NCBI RefSeq assembly: GCF_012931985.1
Contig: NZ_JAAFGM010000026.1
Span: forward strand, 1-43,497
Source: Candidatus Roseilinea sp. NK_OTU-006
GTDB taxonomy: Bacteria > Chloroflexota > Anaerolineae > J036 > Brachytrichaceae
Direction: 5' to 3'
DNA: 43,497 nucleotides
The notes under the pieces are model-generated. The model saw only the letters and a list, made by a program, of their open reading frames with translations. It was not told the DNA's origin and did no database searches. The position numbers were made by a program, and so were the translations under genes. Position 1 is the stretch's first letter. Each line of letters begins with the position of its first letter. Below are positions 35,644-43,497 of this stretch, one piece after another.

Positions 35644-37425
35644 ATGGAGAACATTCTCGTTTGCGTCGCCTGGCCGTATGCCAACGGCGATTTACACGTG
35701 GGCCACATCGCAGGCGCGTATTTGCCTGCCGACATCTTTGCGCGCTATCACCGCTTGAAGGGCAACCGCGTGGTGATGGTCAGCGGCAGCGATGCGCACG
35801 GCACGCCCATCGTCGTGCGCGCCGAAAAAGAGGGCAAAACGCCTCGCGAGGTGTTCGAGTACTTTCACGGGCGCTTCCTGGAGACGCAACGGCTGCTCGG
35901 CATCTCGTATGACCTGTTCACGCACACCGACACGGAGAATCACCACGCCATCGGCCGTCAAATGTTTCGTCGGCTGATGGAGAACGGGTATCTGTTTAAG
36001 GCGAAGCAGAAGCAGCTCTACTCGGAGACGCAGGGGAAGTTTCTCCCCGACCGCCTGGTGGAGGGCACTTGCCCGATTTGCGGCTACGACAAAGCACGCG
36101 GCGACCAGTGCGACAACTGCGGCAGTCTGCTCGATGGCACCCAACTGATTAATCCGCGCAGCCGCGCGCAGCCGGACGATAAGCTGACGATCCGCGAAAG
36201 CGAGCACTATTTCTTCGACCTGCCGGCGCTGCGCGCGCCGATTTTGGCTTACCTGTCGGACAAGGATCGCTACTGGCGCGCTGCGGTGCTGGAGTTTTCC
36301 CGGCGCTATGCCGAAGAAATGGAGCCGCGCGCGTTTACGCGTGACCTGACGTGGGGCATTCCCATCCCCATCGAAGGCGCGGAGGGCAAGTGCATCTACG
36401 TGTGGTATGAGGCGCTGCTGGGCTACCTGTCAGCCACGGTCGAGTGGGCCGCAGTCTCGGGCCAACCTGACGCATGGAAGGAGTTCTGGTATCGGCCGGA
36501 TAACGTGCGCATCTACAACTTCATTGGCAAGGACAACATCCTGTTTCACACGGTGCTGTGGCCGGCCATTTTGATGGGCATGAAGCAGCTTGGCGAGCCA
36601 TGGGATAGCCCCAACGATGTTCTTGCGTCGCGCGCGGACGACCAGAAGTTCAACCTGCCCTACGACGTGCCGGCGAACCAGTACCTCAACCTGGGCGGGC
36701 AGAAGTTCAGCAAGAGCCTGGGCGTTTCGCTCGATGCGATCGAGCTCGCGCAGAAGTACGGCGCCGATCCACTGCGTTTCTACCTCACCTCGATCATGCC
36801 CGAAACCAAGGACAGCGACTGGAGCTGGAGCGATTTCGCCCAGCGCAACAACAGCGAATTGCTGGCCAAGTGGGGTAACCTGATCCAGCGTGTGCTCTCG
36901 CAAATCTGGCGCAACTTTGAGGGACGCATCCCGCAACCCGGCGACTTGGCCGAGGCCGATCGGGCGTTGATCGCAAAAGTGGAAGCGAGCTTCGATTCCG
37001 TGGGAGAGAAGCTGAACGCAGTCAGGCTGCGCGATGCGCTGAACGAGGTGCTCGACCTGGCGACGGCGACGAACCAATACCTCGACTTCGAAGCGCCTTG
37101 GAAGACCATCAAGGCCGATAAGGCGCGCGCCGGCACACAACTCTACGTTGCAGCGCGGGTGATTGACTCGCTGGCCGTGTTGTTCGCGCCCTTCACCCCG
37201 GGCTTGTCGGAGCGGGTGCGGGCGCAGTTGGGCTACACCGACCCGCTCTTCGGCGAACAACGCATCGAGACGCTGCGCGAGCGCACACACAGCCACGACG
37301 TGCTGCGCTATGACGCCGGCCGAGCGAAGGGCGAGTGGAAGGCGAGCCAACTGCCGCCGGGACAACCGCTGGGCGGCGAACCGAGGGGGCTGGTGAGCAA
37401 AATCGAGTTAGCGAGTGAGGGGTGA
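35644..37425 (+). CDS. metG: Methionyl-tRNA synthetase
   Basis: Charges tRNA-Met. 593 aa, class I. HIGH motif as HVGH in PYANGDLHVGHIAG (about 11-24), zinc knuckle CPICGYDKARGDQCDNCG (about 143-160), anticodon-recognition and KMSKS-type KFSKS in GGQKFSKSLGVS (about 354-365). The anticodon-binding helices end near residue 555. There is no C-terminal tRNA-binding OB domain, so this is the short monomer-type form. ATG 35644 matches the family start; no SD is visible. The last four codons and stop lie within the heptamer array at 37411. Confidence 0.95.
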   Translation: MENILVCVAWPYANGDLHVGHIAGAYLPADIFARYHRLKGNRVVMVSGSDAHGTPIVVRAEKEGKTPREVFEYFHGRFLETQRLLGISYDLFTHTDTENHHAIGRQMFRRLMENGYLFKAKQKQLYSETQGKFLPDRLVEGTCPICGYDKARGDQCDNCGSLLDGTQLINPRSRAQPDDKLTIRESEHYFFDLPALRAPILAYLSDKDRYWRAAVLEFSRRYAEEMEPRAFTRDLTWGIPIPIEGAEGKCIYVWYEALLGYLSATVEWAAVSGQPDAWKEFWYRPDNVRIYNFIGKDNILFHTVLWPAILMGMKQLGEPWDSPNDVLASRADDQKFNLPYDVPANQYLNLGGQKFSKSLGVSLDAIELAQKYGADPLRFYLTSIMPETKDSDWSWSDFAQRNNSELLAKWGNLIQRVLSQIWRNFEGRIPQPGDLAEADRALIAKVEASFDSVGEKLNAVRLRDALNEVLDLATATNQYLDFEAPWKTIKADKARAGTQLYVAARVIDSLAVLFAPFTPGLSERVRAQLGYTDPLFGEQRIETLRERTHSHDVLRYDAGRAKGEWKASQLPPGQPLGGEPRGLVSKIELASEG

Positions 37426-37542
37426 GGAATTAAGTTCGAGGATAAGGAGTGGAAAGTCGGAGATCTGCCACTCAACTGATTCCCCACTCCCTACTTTCAA
37501 CTTCTGACCTCTGCTTCCTGACTCCTGACCCTTTACTCCTCA
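37411..37542. repeat. Inverted degenerate heptamer array bridging metG and the glycosylphosphotransferase
   Basis: Right arm read on the minus strand from 37542: TGAGGAG, TAAAGGG, TCAGGAG, TCAGGAA, GCAGAGG, TCAGAAG, TTGAAAG, TAGGGAG, TGGGGAA, nine 7-bp units in register. Left arm on the plus strand: TGAGGGG, TGAGGAA, TTAAGTT, (C)GAGGA, TAAGGAG, TGGAAAG, TCGGAGA. The arms are inverted copies of the same TNAGGAR-type unit; GAGTGG (37447-37452) pairs with CCACTC (37468-37473). The array contains the stop codons of both convergent genes. No gene lies between the arms. Confidence 0.78.
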
Positions 37543-38997
37543 ATACGCGTTCTCGTGCTCGCCGGTGATCGTCTGCCAGATCGTCATCAGGATGATCTTG
37601 ATGTCGAGCCAGACCGACCAGTTCTCGACATACCACAGGTCGTACTTCGTGCGCTCCTCGATGGAGGTATCGCCGCGCAAGCCGTTGACCTGCGCCCAGC
37701 CAGTCATGCCGGCCTTCTCACGGTGGCGCTCCATGTAGCGCGGGATGCGCTTGCGGAATTCCTCCACGTAGATCGGCCGTTCGGGCCGTGGGCCGACCAG
37801 GCTCATGTCGCCCAGCAACACGTTGATGAGCTGCGGCAGCTCATCCAGGTTGGTCCGTCGCAGGAAGGCGCCCAGGCGCGTCTTGCGCGGGTCGTCGGGG
37901 CGTGTCCAGCCGGGGCCGCTCTGCTCGGCGTCCACGCGCATGCTGCGGAACTTAATCAAATGGAAGCGCTTGCCGTCCAGCCCCATCCGCTCTTGCGTGT
38001 AGAACGCCGGGCCGGGCGAATCGAGCTTAATGAGGACGGCGATCAGCAGCATGAACGGCGACAACAACACCAGGCCGACCGCGCTGCCGATTAAATCCAC
38101 GGCCCGTTTGAGCGAAACCTTCCAGCCGCGCAACGCCACATCGCGCAGGTTCAGCAACGGCAGGCCGCTCAGCTCGCCGATGCTGAGTTGACCGGCCATG
38201 ATTTGAAACTGATCGGGCAGCACTTTGATGCTGATCGTGCTGCGGTCGCATTTGGCGATCACGTTTAGCAAGTCCTCGCTGCTCGCTTCCGGCAGGGCGA
38301 TGATCACCTCGTCCACTGCCTCACGGGCGACCAGGCGCGAGAGGTCATCCAGCGAGCCAAGCAGCCGCACGTCGTCCCAGCGCTTTTGGCTGTCGTATGG
38401 CACCATGCCGACCACGTCATAACCCAGCCGCGGATTTTGTTGGATGCGCTGCAGCACGGTGGCTGCCGGCTCGCCAGCACCCACCACCACCACGCGCGTT
38501 CGGCCGATGCCGCGCATTTGCAGCGCGCGTTGGATGCGCGCCTGTATGCTGCGCCCCAGAACAACGGCGACGATGGTCAGCAACCAGGCGTAGATCACCA
38601 TAACGCGCGGGAAGTCGGCGATGGCCGATTCGCCCCTGAATGTGAGCGAAACGAGCGCGATGCTAATCAACGTGCCGACGGAAACCGCCGAGAAGATGGC
38701 GGCCAGGTCATCGGTGTTATAGCGCGTGCGGCGCCGATGGTACATCTTCCCGAAGAAGAAGGTGCTGATAATCGCGACGACCTGCAGCGCCAGCAGAGGA
38801 AGGAACTGAGCGAAGCCGGGCACGCTGCGCGCCGGCTCGGGCAGGGGGATCAGCAATCGAAGGCGATAGGCTATGAAGAAGCTGGCCGCGATGCCAAGCA
38901 CGTCCACGGCCAGCAACGACAACGTGATGAGGGTCTGATAGTGTCGCTGGAGAAAGCTGGACCGCGACTTGGCCGCAAAAAGCGTGGTCGTGTGCAT
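37540..38997 (-). CDS. Polyprenyl-phosphate sugar-1-phosphate transferase (exopolysaccharide initiation)
   Basis: 485 aa. Four N-terminal helices, a CoA-binding-like Rossmann region ([18 protein letters not shown], about 173), a fifth helix, and a C-terminal catalytic domain with [29 protein letters not shown] and [10 protein letters not shown]. This is the WbaP/WcaJ architecture that loads the first sugar phosphate on undecaprenyl phosphate for polysaccharide assembly. ATG 38997 gives the usual N-terminus; the longer frame upstream crosses a TATAAT box and a terminator. Its stop TGA is inside the heptamer array. Confidence 0.92.
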   Translation of the reverse strand: MHTTTLFAAKSRSSFLQRHYQTLITLSLLAVDVLGIAASFFIAYRLRLLIPLPEPARSVPGFAQFLPLLALQVVAIISTFFFGKMYHRRRTRYNTDDLAAIFSAVSVGTLISIALVSLTFRGESAIADFPRVMVIYAWLLTIVAVVLGRSIQARIQRALQMRGIGRTRVVVVGAGEPAATVLQRIQQNPRLGYDVVGMVPYDSQKRWDDVRLLGSLDDLSRLVAREAVDEVIIALPEASSEDLLNVIAKCDRSTISIKVLPDQFQIMAGQLSIGELSGLPLLNLRDVALRGWKVSLKRAVDLIGSAVGLVLLSPFMLLIAVLIKLDSPGPAFYTQERMGLDGKRFHLIKFRSMRVDAEQSGPGWTRPDDPRKTRLGAFLRRTNLDELPQLINVLLGDMSLVGPRPERPIYVEEFRKRIPRYMERHREKAGMTGWAQVNGLRGDTSIEERTKYDLWYVENWSVWLDIKIILMTIWQTITGEHENAY

Positions 38998-39070
38998 AAC
39001 GCTTACACCCCATGTGCCCGAGTTGCCGGATCGCCTGGGCCAACAAAGCCGGTCGTCAGGGCGCACGCTG

Positions 39071-39076
39071 ATTATA
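39071..39076 (-). promoter_or_regulatory. -10 box for the glycosylphosphotransferase gene
   Basis: TATAAT on the minus strand about 73 nt before the ATG and downstream of the terminator at 39135-39182. It is the only promoter-like sequence in this gap; the -35 is poor. Confidence 0.35.
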
Positions 39077-39134
39077 GGGCGTTGCACAAGGGTCGCCGGC
39101 AGTGGCTCATCTTTGCTGTGCGGCCGACGCCCAG

Positions 39135-39182
39135 CCAAAAAGACGCGTGGGCGCAGGCTTCGACCGGCTCTGCCTGCACCCA
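39135..39182 (-). terminator. Intrinsic terminator of the small hypothetical gene
   Basis: Minus strand: GGGTGCAGGC, 13-nt loop, GCCTGCGCCC (one mismatch), followed a few bases later by TCTTTTT. It separates the hypothetical gene (39208-39537) from the glycosylphosphotransferase. Confidence 0.65.
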
Positions 39183-39207
39183 TGTCACGTTGGGGAAGGC
39201 GAGGAGG

Positions 39208-39537
39208 TTAGAACTCGCCGCCAAAGTCTAAGCCGCCGGCGTCATCCCAGTCGCTCATCGCGCCGGCCTCGAGCAAGTCGCCATTGCCGAGCAACGGCGT
39301 TTGTGGCGTCGGCTCGCTCAGCATCCCCGGCATCGTCCAGCCGCCCGTTCCCCAGAACATGCTCTGCGCCAACATGCTGAACATCAGCGCCGGCACCAGG
39401 CTGCTCATCATGTCACTTGCCGGCTCCGGTTGCGCCGCATCGCCCAGTTGTGCGTGGGCCAACCATGCAGACAGAACGCTCCCGGTTGCGCATATGAAGC
39501 CCATGTATGCAACCTGATCATCCGCTGAGAGGCGCAT
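39208..39537 (-). CDS. Small hypothetical protein with hydrophobic N-terminal segment
   Basis: 109 aa, not recognised. A hydrophobic stretch MGFICATGSVLSAWLAHA (about 12-29) and a second Met/Leu-rich one (SSLVPALMFSMLAQSMF) precede a Gly/Asp-rich, acidic C-terminus (SDWDDAGGLDFGGEF). It is probably membrane-associated or secreted. Supported as a gene by an intrinsic terminator 26 nt past its stop and a short divergent spacer to the next gene. Aromatic/acidic tails of this kind recur in several unrelated exported proteins. Confidence 0.55.
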   Translation of the reverse strand: MRLSADDQVAYMGFICATGSVLSAWLAHAQLGDAAQPEPASDMMSSLVPALMFSMLAQSMFWGTGGWTMPGMLSEPTPQTPLLGNGDLLEAGAMSDWDDAGGLDFGGEF

Positions 39538-39566
39538 TTGCGCTAAGCGCAGGTTGCGCCTATAAC
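39538..39566 (+). promoter_or_regulatory. Promoter of the Tm-1-like operon
   Basis: TTGCGC (39538-39543), 17-bp spacer, TATAAC (39561-39566), 16 nt before the ATG at 39583, with GAGGTG as ribosome-binding site between. It begins right at the start codon of the divergent hypothetical gene. Confidence 0.55.
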
Positions 39567-39582
39567 GCTAGCGAGGTGCACT

Positions 39583-40866
39583 ATGACAACCGTCGTTTTG
39601 ATCGGCACGTTCGACACAAAGGGCGCAGAATTTGACTTCGTCCGCAAACGGATTCGGCAACACGGCGCCGAGGTGATCCTGGTGGACGCGGGCGTCCTGG
39701 GCGCGCCCCAGATCAAGCCCACCATTCCGCGCGAGGAAGTGGCCCGCGCCGCAGGCGCGGAGATCCGCGCTTTGGCGACCTCCGGCGACCGTGGTGCAGC
39801 GGTGATGACCATGGCGCGGGGCGCGGCGGAGATCGCCAAGCGCCTCTATGCCGAGCAAAAGCTGGATGGCATCATGGGCATGGGCGGCAGCGGCAATTCA
39901 TCCATCGCAGCGGCGGCCATGCGCGAGTTGCCCGTGGGTGTGCCCAAGCTCATCGTCAGCACGCTGGCCAGCGGCGACACGCGCCCTTACGTCGGCGCGA
40001 ACGACGTGACCCTGATGTACTCGGTGGTGGACATCGCCGGCGTCAACCGCGTCAGTGAGCGCATCTTAAGCAATGCAGCGGCGGCCATCGCGGGCATGGC
40101 CGCCGCGTATGCCAAACGCAAGCGCGCCTCCAAATCTAAACCGCTGATCGGCGCGACGATGTTCGGCGTCACGACGCCGTGCGTGAACGCGGCGCGCGCT
40201 TGGCTGGAGGAGCGCGGCTATGAGGTGCTCGTCTTTCACGCGACCGGCACCGGCGGACAAAGCATGGAGGCGCTGGTGAAGGGCGGCTTTTTGGCCGGCG
40301 TGCTGGACATCACGACCACCGAGCTGGCCGATGAACTGGTGGGCGGCGTGTTGAGCGCCGGGCCGGAGCGGTTGGAGGCGGCAGGCAAGCTGGGTGTGCC
40401 ACAGGTGGTGTCGCTCGGCGCACTGGACATGGTGAACTTCGGGCCGCTGGACACCGTGCCGGAGCAGTTCCGCGGGCGTAACCTTTATCAGCACAACGCC
40501 GCCGTGACGCTCATGCGCACCACAGCCGAGGAATGCGCCGAGCTGGGCCGCATCATCGCCCGCAAGTTGAACTTGGCCAGCGGACCGACCGCAGTCTTCA
40601 TCCCGCTCAAGGGCGTCTCGATGATCGCCACGCAGGGCAAGCCGTTCTATGATCCCGAAGCGGATGCAGCGCTGATTCGCGAGCTGAAGGCCAACCTGCG
40701 CGCCGATATTCCGGTGCGGGAGATGGATACGGACATCAATGACCCGCAATTTGCGCAGGCAATGGCGCGCGAGCTGGATCGGATGATCGCCGGCGCAAAA
40801 GAGAAGAAGAGAAGAAGTACTGCGGCGCTGGGAGAGATGGATGCGTCCCGGCGACAAAGGGGTTGA
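39583..40866 (+). CDS. Tm-1-like ATP-binding-domain protein (UPF0261)
   Basis: 427 aa. TTVVLIGTFDTKGAEFDFVR at the N-terminus, GIMGMGGSGNSSIAAAAMRELP (about 100-121) and SGDTRPYVGANDVTLMYSVVDIAGVN (split in two by family alignments) are the standard UPF0261 blocks. The C-terminal half has GATMFGVTTPCVNAARAWLE and FHATGTGGQSMEAL. Tomato Tm-1 carries this domain fused to the TIM-barrel encoded next door, so the two products very likely act together. The reaction is not established. The end is a Lys/Arg-rich tail. Confidence 0.9.
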   Translation: MTTVVLIGTFDTKGAEFDFVRKRIRQHGAEVILVDAGVLGAPQIKPTIPREEVARAAGAEIRALATSGDRGAAVMTMARGAAEIAKRLYAEQKLDGIMGMGGSGNSSIAAAAMRELPVGVPKLIVSTLASGDTRPYVGANDVTLMYSVVDIAGVNRVSERILSNAAAAIAGMAAAYAKRKRASKSKPLIGATMFGVTTPCVNAARAWLEERGYEVLVFHATGTGGQSMEALVKGGFLAGVLDITTTELADELVGGVLSAGPERLEAAGKLGVPQVVSLGALDMVNFGPLDTVPEQFRGRNLYQHNAAVTLMRTTAEECAELGRIIARKLNLASGPTAVFIPLKGVSMIATQGKPFYDPEADAALIRELKANLRADIPVREMDTDINDPQFAQAMARELDRMIAGAKEKKRRSTAALGEMDASRRQRG

Positions 40867-40872
40867 CAGCTT

Positions 40873-41697
40873 ATGGACAGAGCAATTGCGCTAGAGAAGC
40901 TCAGGGCGACTGTGGCTTCTGGCGGCGTCATCATCGGCGCCGGCGCGGGCACCGGCTTGTCGGCCAAGTGCGCCGAAGCCGGCGGCGTGGACCTCATCAT
41001 CATCTACAACAGCGGACGCTATCGCATGGCCGGGCGCGGATCGCTGGCCGGGCTGATGCCCTACGGCGACGCGAATGCCATTGTGATGGAAATGGCCAAC
41101 GAGGTGTTGCCGGTGGTGAAGCATACGCCGGTGCTGGCCGGCGTGTGTGGCACCGACCCCTTCCGGTTGATGCCGGTCTTCCTCCGGCAGGTGAAGGAGG
41201 CCGGCTTTACCGGCGTGCAGAACTTCCCCACCGTCGGCCTGATTGACGGCGTCTTCCGTCAAGGGCTGGAGGAGACCGGCATGGGCTTCGGGCTGGAGGT
41301 GGACATGATCCGGCTGGCGCATGAGATGGATTTGCTCACCTGCCCATACGTGTTCGACGAAGATCAGGCCGTCGCGATGACGCAGGCCGGCGCGGATGTG
41401 CTGGTGCCACACATGGGGCTGACGACCAAAGGCGCCATCGGCGCGAAGACCGCCCTCACGCTGGATGAATGCGTCGAGCGCATCCAGCGCATGCACGACG
41501 CCGCGAAGCGCGTGCGCGCTGATGTGATGGTGCTGTGCCACGGCGGGCCGATCGCCGAGCCGGAGGACGCACAGTATGTGCTCTCGCGCACAACGGGCGT
41601 TGTCGGCTTCTTCGGCGCCAGCAGCATGGAGCGCCTGCCCACTGAGGTGGCGATCACCGAAAACGCCCGACGCTTCAAGCAGTTGCAGCGACGCTGA
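40873..41697 (+). CDS. Phosphoenolpyruvate hydrolase-family TIM-barrel protein
   Basis: 274 aa. [19 protein letters not shown] (about 17-35), [36 protein letters not shown] and [21 protein letters not shown] are the blocks of the TIM-barrel family annotated as PEP hydrolase-like/TIM-br_sig_trns. It lies 6 bp after the UPF0261 gene; in plants and fungi the two are one protein. The PEP hydrolase name is historic and the substrate is uncertain. Confidence 0.88.
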   Translation: MDRAIALEKLRATVASGGVIIGAGAGTGLSAKCAEAGGVDLIIIYNSGRYRMAGRGSLAGLMPYGDANAIVMEMANEVLPVVKHTPVLAGVCGTDPFRLMPVFLRQVKEAGFTGVQNFPTVGLIDGVFRQGLEETGMGFGLEVDMIRLAHEMDLLTCPYVFDEDQAVAMTQAGADVLVPHMGLTTKGAIGAKTALTLDECVERIQRMHDAAKRVRADVMVLCHGGPIAEPEDAQYVLSRTTGVVGFFGASSMERLPTEVAITENARRFKQLQRR

Positions 41698-41714
41698 CGG
41701 CTTCCGCGCATCTA

Positions 41715-42395
41715 ATGTTACGGCCCGAAAACCTGAAGCGCGCGACGACGGCGCTGCCGTTTCTGGCGCATGCGCCGGCGGAACTCCTCCGCGATTTTCT
41801 GCGCGAGGCGAGCATCCACGCCGTTCCCGCCGGCGCGCAGATCTTCGCTGAAGGCGATGAATGCAACACTATTGCGGTCCTGCTCAGCGGTGTGGTGCGC
41901 GTGTTCAAGATCGGCGAGACCGGACGTGAGATCACGCTCTACCGCTTCGAGCAAGGGGAAAGCTGCATCCTCACCGCCAACTGCATCCTGGGCAATCGCC
42001 AGTTCCCCGCCATCGCTATGGTCGAGCGCGATGCGGAGGCCATCGTGATTCCGGCGACGGCGTTCCGCGATTGGGTCAATCGTTATCAGCCGTGGCGGGA
42101 CTACGTGTTCGACCTGCTCTCGCGACGGCTGGCCAGCGTCATGGCTGTTGTGGACGAGGTGGCCTTCCGGCGCATGGATGCGCGCATCGCCGACTTCTTG
42201 GCTCGTCGGCTCAGCCCCTCGGCTTCCAGCTTGCGCATCACCCATCAGGAGATCGCAGCCGAGTTGGGCACCTCGCGCGAGGTCGTCAGCCGCATCCTGG
42301 AGGACTTCCGCGCCAGCCGCCTGATCGAGACCGGCCGGGGGACGATCATGCTGTTGGATCATGCCGGGCTCCTGCGCCGCGCCAGGGCGATGTGA
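41715..42395 (+). CDS. Crp/Fnr-family transcriptional regulator
   Basis: 226 aa. A cyclic-nucleotide-binding-like beta barrel (about 15-125; FAEGDECNTIAVLLSGVVRVFK) joins through a long helix to a winged HTH with RITHQEIAAELGTSREVVSRILEDF (two parts, about 175-199). The N-terminus has no Fnr-type Cys cluster; single Cys at about 54 and 84-90 (SCILTANCILG) may sense redox or metal. It lies 17 bp after the PEP-hydrolase-like gene, so co-transcription is likely. A GTGAC-N3-GTCAC dyad upstream of the next gene is a candidate target. Confidence 0.9.
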   Translation: MLRPENLKRATTALPFLAHAPAELLRDFLREASIHAVPAGAQIFAEGDECNTIAVLLSGVVRVFKIGETGREITLYRFEQGESCILTANCILGNRQFPAIAMVERDAEAIVIPATAFRDWVNRYQPWRDYVFDLLSRRLASVMAVVDEVAFRRMDARIADFLARRLSPSASSLRITHQEIAAELGTSREVVSRILEDFRASRLIETGRGTIMLLDHAGLLRRARAM

Positions 42396-42428
42396 TGCCG
42401 CCGGTTGAGCGCGGGCGAATCGCCTCAG

Positions 42429-42451
42429 TTGTGTGACATTGTCACCGACAA
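42429..42451 (+). promoter_or_regulatory. Candidate Crp/Fnr-type operator upstream of the DUF2892 gene
   Basis: GTGAC (42433-42437), ATT, GTCAC (42441-42445), flanked by TTGT and ACAA to give a longer imperfect dyad. A TATAGT -10-like box sits at 42473-42478 with no matching -35, so the dyad centre falls near -46 of the expected start. This is compatible with activator-dependent transcription by the Crp/Fnr protein encoded just upstream. Confidence 0.5.
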
Positions 42452-42513
42452 ATCGCCGCTGGCACGCTACCCTATAGTCAACACGATATGTCCACAATCC
42501 AGGAGGTTTCGAG

Positions 42514-42720
42514 ATGAAGAAGAATATGGGTAATTTGGATCGCGGGATTCGCATCGTCGTTGCGGTCATCGTTGCTGCGCTCATCGTCACCGGCACAATC
42601 AGCGGTGTGCTGGCCGTCATTCTAGGCGTGTTGGCAGCGGTCTTCCTGCTCACCAGCCTCATCGGCTTCTGTCCGCTGTATGCGCCGTTTGGCATCAGCA
42701 CCTGCCCGCGCGAGCGCTGA
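42514..42720 (+). CDS. DUF2892 (YgaP-type) small membrane protein
   Basis: 68 aa. MKKNMGNLDRGIRIVVAVIV at the start and LTSLIGFCPLYAPFGISTC at the end are the DUF2892 signature, with two transmembrane helices between. The two Cys at the C-terminal end are conserved in the family, which is linked to sulfur/rhodanese or thiol metabolism. SD AGGAGG 8 nt before ATG. Placed behind a Crp/Fnr gene and operator, as is frequent for this family. Confidence 0.88.
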   Translation: MKKNMGNLDRGIRIVVAVIVAALIVTGTISGVLAVILGVLAAVFLLTSLIGFCPLYAPFGISTCPRER

Positions 42721-42744
42721 TTCTTGCATCATCGCTGCTTCTAA

Positions 42745-42776
42745 CTCGGCCGGAACGCCATGGCACTCCGGCCGAG
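42745..42776 (+). terminator. Hairpin terminator after the DUF2892 gene
   Basis: CTCGGCCGGA (42745-42754) and TCCGGCCGAG (42767-42776) form a perfect 10-bp stem 24 nt past the stop, followed by CCCCTTGT rather than a clean T-tract. Confidence 0.6.
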
Positions 42777-42813
42777 CCCCTTGTACGGGCTTGGCTCATC
42801 GAAGGCTTACGCA

Positions 42814-42842
42814 TTGCGCGCTGCGCTGCTACATGCTAATCT
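42814..42842 (+). promoter_or_regulatory. Promoter of the cupin gene
   Basis: TTGCGC (42814-42819), 17-bp spacer, TAATCT (42837-42842), then GAGGAG as ribosome-binding site before ATG 42873. Confidence 0.5.
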
Positions 42843-42872
42843 GTCCGACATCTCACTATCGAGGAGTATGCC

Positions 42873-43292
42873 ATGCAGAAGATCGGCGCAGGTTATGTCG
42901 TTTACGGCGAAGACGTCGAGTCGCTCCAGTTCGACTGGGGCACGCTGAAGATGCACAACGAGCCGGCAGTGACCGGCTCCCAGCGGTTTAGCTCCGGTGT
43001 GGTCATCGTCAAGCCCGGCATGGGCCATGCACGGCACAACCACCCCGGCAGCGACGAGATCATCTACGTCATCAGCGGCGAGATCGAACAGATGATTGAC
43101 GACCAGCCGCCGGTGCGCTTGCACGCCGGCGCGAGCATCTTCATTCCCGCCGACGTGTATCACGCGACGCTGAACGTGGGCTGGAAGCCGGCCGAACTGT
43201 TCATCATCTACGCGCCGCCTGGACCAGAGCGCTTCTTCCGCACGCTGCCCGGTTGCACGGTGACGCCGCCGGAGAATGCGTCGAAGCCGTGA
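42873..43292 (+). CDS. Cupin-domain protein
   Basis: 139 aa. A single double-stranded beta-helix with cupin motif 1 as GMGHARHNHPGSDEIIYVISGEIE in two parts (about 50-73; metal ligands His55, His57 and Glu62 region) and motif 2 as GASIFIPADVYHATLNVG (about 88-105, His99). Probably a small metal-dependent enzyme or sugar-binding protein; substrate unknown. Single-gene unit with its own promoter and a hairpin after it. Confidence 0.85.
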   Translation: MQKIGAGYVVYGEDVESLQFDWGTLKMHNEPAVTGSQRFSSGVVIVKPGMGHARHNHPGSDEIIYVISGEIEQMIDDQPPVRLHAGASIFIPADVYHATLNVGWKPAELFIIYAPPGPERFFRTLPGCTVTPPENASKP

Positions 43293-43330
43293 GGACGCAT
43301 CGGAACTTTTAAGCTTTTCGACCTTGACGA

Positions 43331-43362
43331 GGCACTCACCTTGTGTTACAAGGGTGCTTGCC
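43331..43362 (+). terminator. Possible hairpin after the cupin gene
   Basis: CACCTTGT-GTT-ACAAGGGTG with flanking GGCA/TGCC forms an imperfect stem-loop 39 nt past the cupin stop; no T-tract. Confidence 0.3.
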
Positions 43363-43412
43363 TATAACTTAGAACCTATCTCTAAACTTACGGAACGAGC
43401 CATAATAGGGAT

Positions 43413-43497
43413 ATGGATAATACCAGTGGGACGCGATACGCCGACGTTGCAAGTTGGGAGCTGTCTGATAGTCTGTGGGCGCGCATTGAACCGTTGT
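43413..43497 (+). CDS. IS5-type transposase, N-terminal fragment cut by the window edge
   Basis: 28 codons are visible from ATG 43413. The segment VASWELSDSLWARIEPLL matches the DUF4096 N-terminal region (YELSDxxWxxIxPLLP) of IS5/IS1182-like transposases. A weak SD (AGGG) precedes it. The insertion sequence's left end should lie in about 43365-43395, where TTAGAACCTATCTCTAAACT could be the terminal repeat, but the other end is outside the window so this cannot be confirmed. Whether the gene is intact is unknown. Confidence 0.72.
   Translation, partial: MDNTSGTRYADVASWELSDSLWARIEPL

Overview
This 43.5 kb window is GC-rich bacterial chromosome carrying mostly housekeeping genes, with no phage or plasmid genes. 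The gene set suggests a Chloroflexota-like bacterium. It includes a FadN-type multifunctional beta-oxidation protein, tandem DUF151 nucleases, E. coli-type and standard-type argininosuccinate synthases side by side, a short cysteine-bearing GNAT of the N-acetylglutamate synthase kind, and a Tm-1-like/PEP-hydrolase pair. That assignment is inference: the window holds no rRNA or marker gene that would prove it.

Layout. (1) 149-6067, minus strand: sulfotransferase, TolB-like lipoprotein, DUF2142 membrane protein, coiled-coil PD-(D/E)XK-like protein, small zinc ribbon, DapA-family lyase. The first ~2.2 kb is visibly AT-richer than the rest. (2) 6198-12220, plus strand: arginine operon argC - GNAT/argB fusion - truncated nucleotidyltransferase remnant - argG (type 2) - GNAT/argG (type 1) fusion. 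A consensus promoter precedes it, followed by an arginine-rich 27-codon leader peptide and a terminator-like hairpin. (3) 12217-18327: trpD and an SDR (minus), then PAP2-like protein, GT4 glycosyltransferase and MFS transporter (plus), then a GT2 and a small hypothetical (minus). (4) 18503-24798, plus: autoregulated TetR repressor and a fatty-acid beta-oxidation set (acyl-CoA dehydrogenase, FadN-like protein, thiolase). The set is interrupted by a cassette in which an S23/IVP four-helix-bundle gene sits between two inverted heptanucleotide arrays. (5) 24850-30798, minus: complete oligopeptide/dipeptide ABC transporter. (6) 31056-33735, minus: CESA-like GT2 and two DUF151 nucleases. (7) 33810-37425: MBL/beta-CASP protein, tRNA-Pro(GGG), and metG behind its own promoter, a 19-codon leader peptide and an attenuator-like hairpin set. 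(8) 37540-43497: polyprenyl glycosylphosphotransferase, small hypothetical, Tm-1-like and PEP-hydrolase-like pair, Crp/Fnr regulator, DUF2892 membrane protein, cupin, and the start of an IS5-type transposase at the edge.

The most unusual signal is a class of inverted, purine-biased 7-bp tandem arrays. Clear examples flank the S23/IVP gene (20521-21107), lie in frame inside argC (7106-7161), and bridge the stop codons of metG and the glycosylphosphotransferase (37411-37542). Two weaker ones flank other beta-oxidation genes (19171-19226, 23492-23606). The unit differs between loci (CCAGAAT, GGAGATT, TCAGGAG), but the 7-bp period, the inverted layout and an NNAGRNN pattern recur. This looks like a family of hairpin-forming elements, one of which carries a protein gene.

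A second theme is expression control. Several promoters with good -35/-10 hexamers end only 6-10 nt before the start codon, which implies leaderless mRNAs. Two of these start short peptides rich in, or placing codons for, the amino acid handled downstream (Arg before argC, Met before metG), each followed by a terminator-like hairpin. This is the architecture of ribosome-mediated attenuation.
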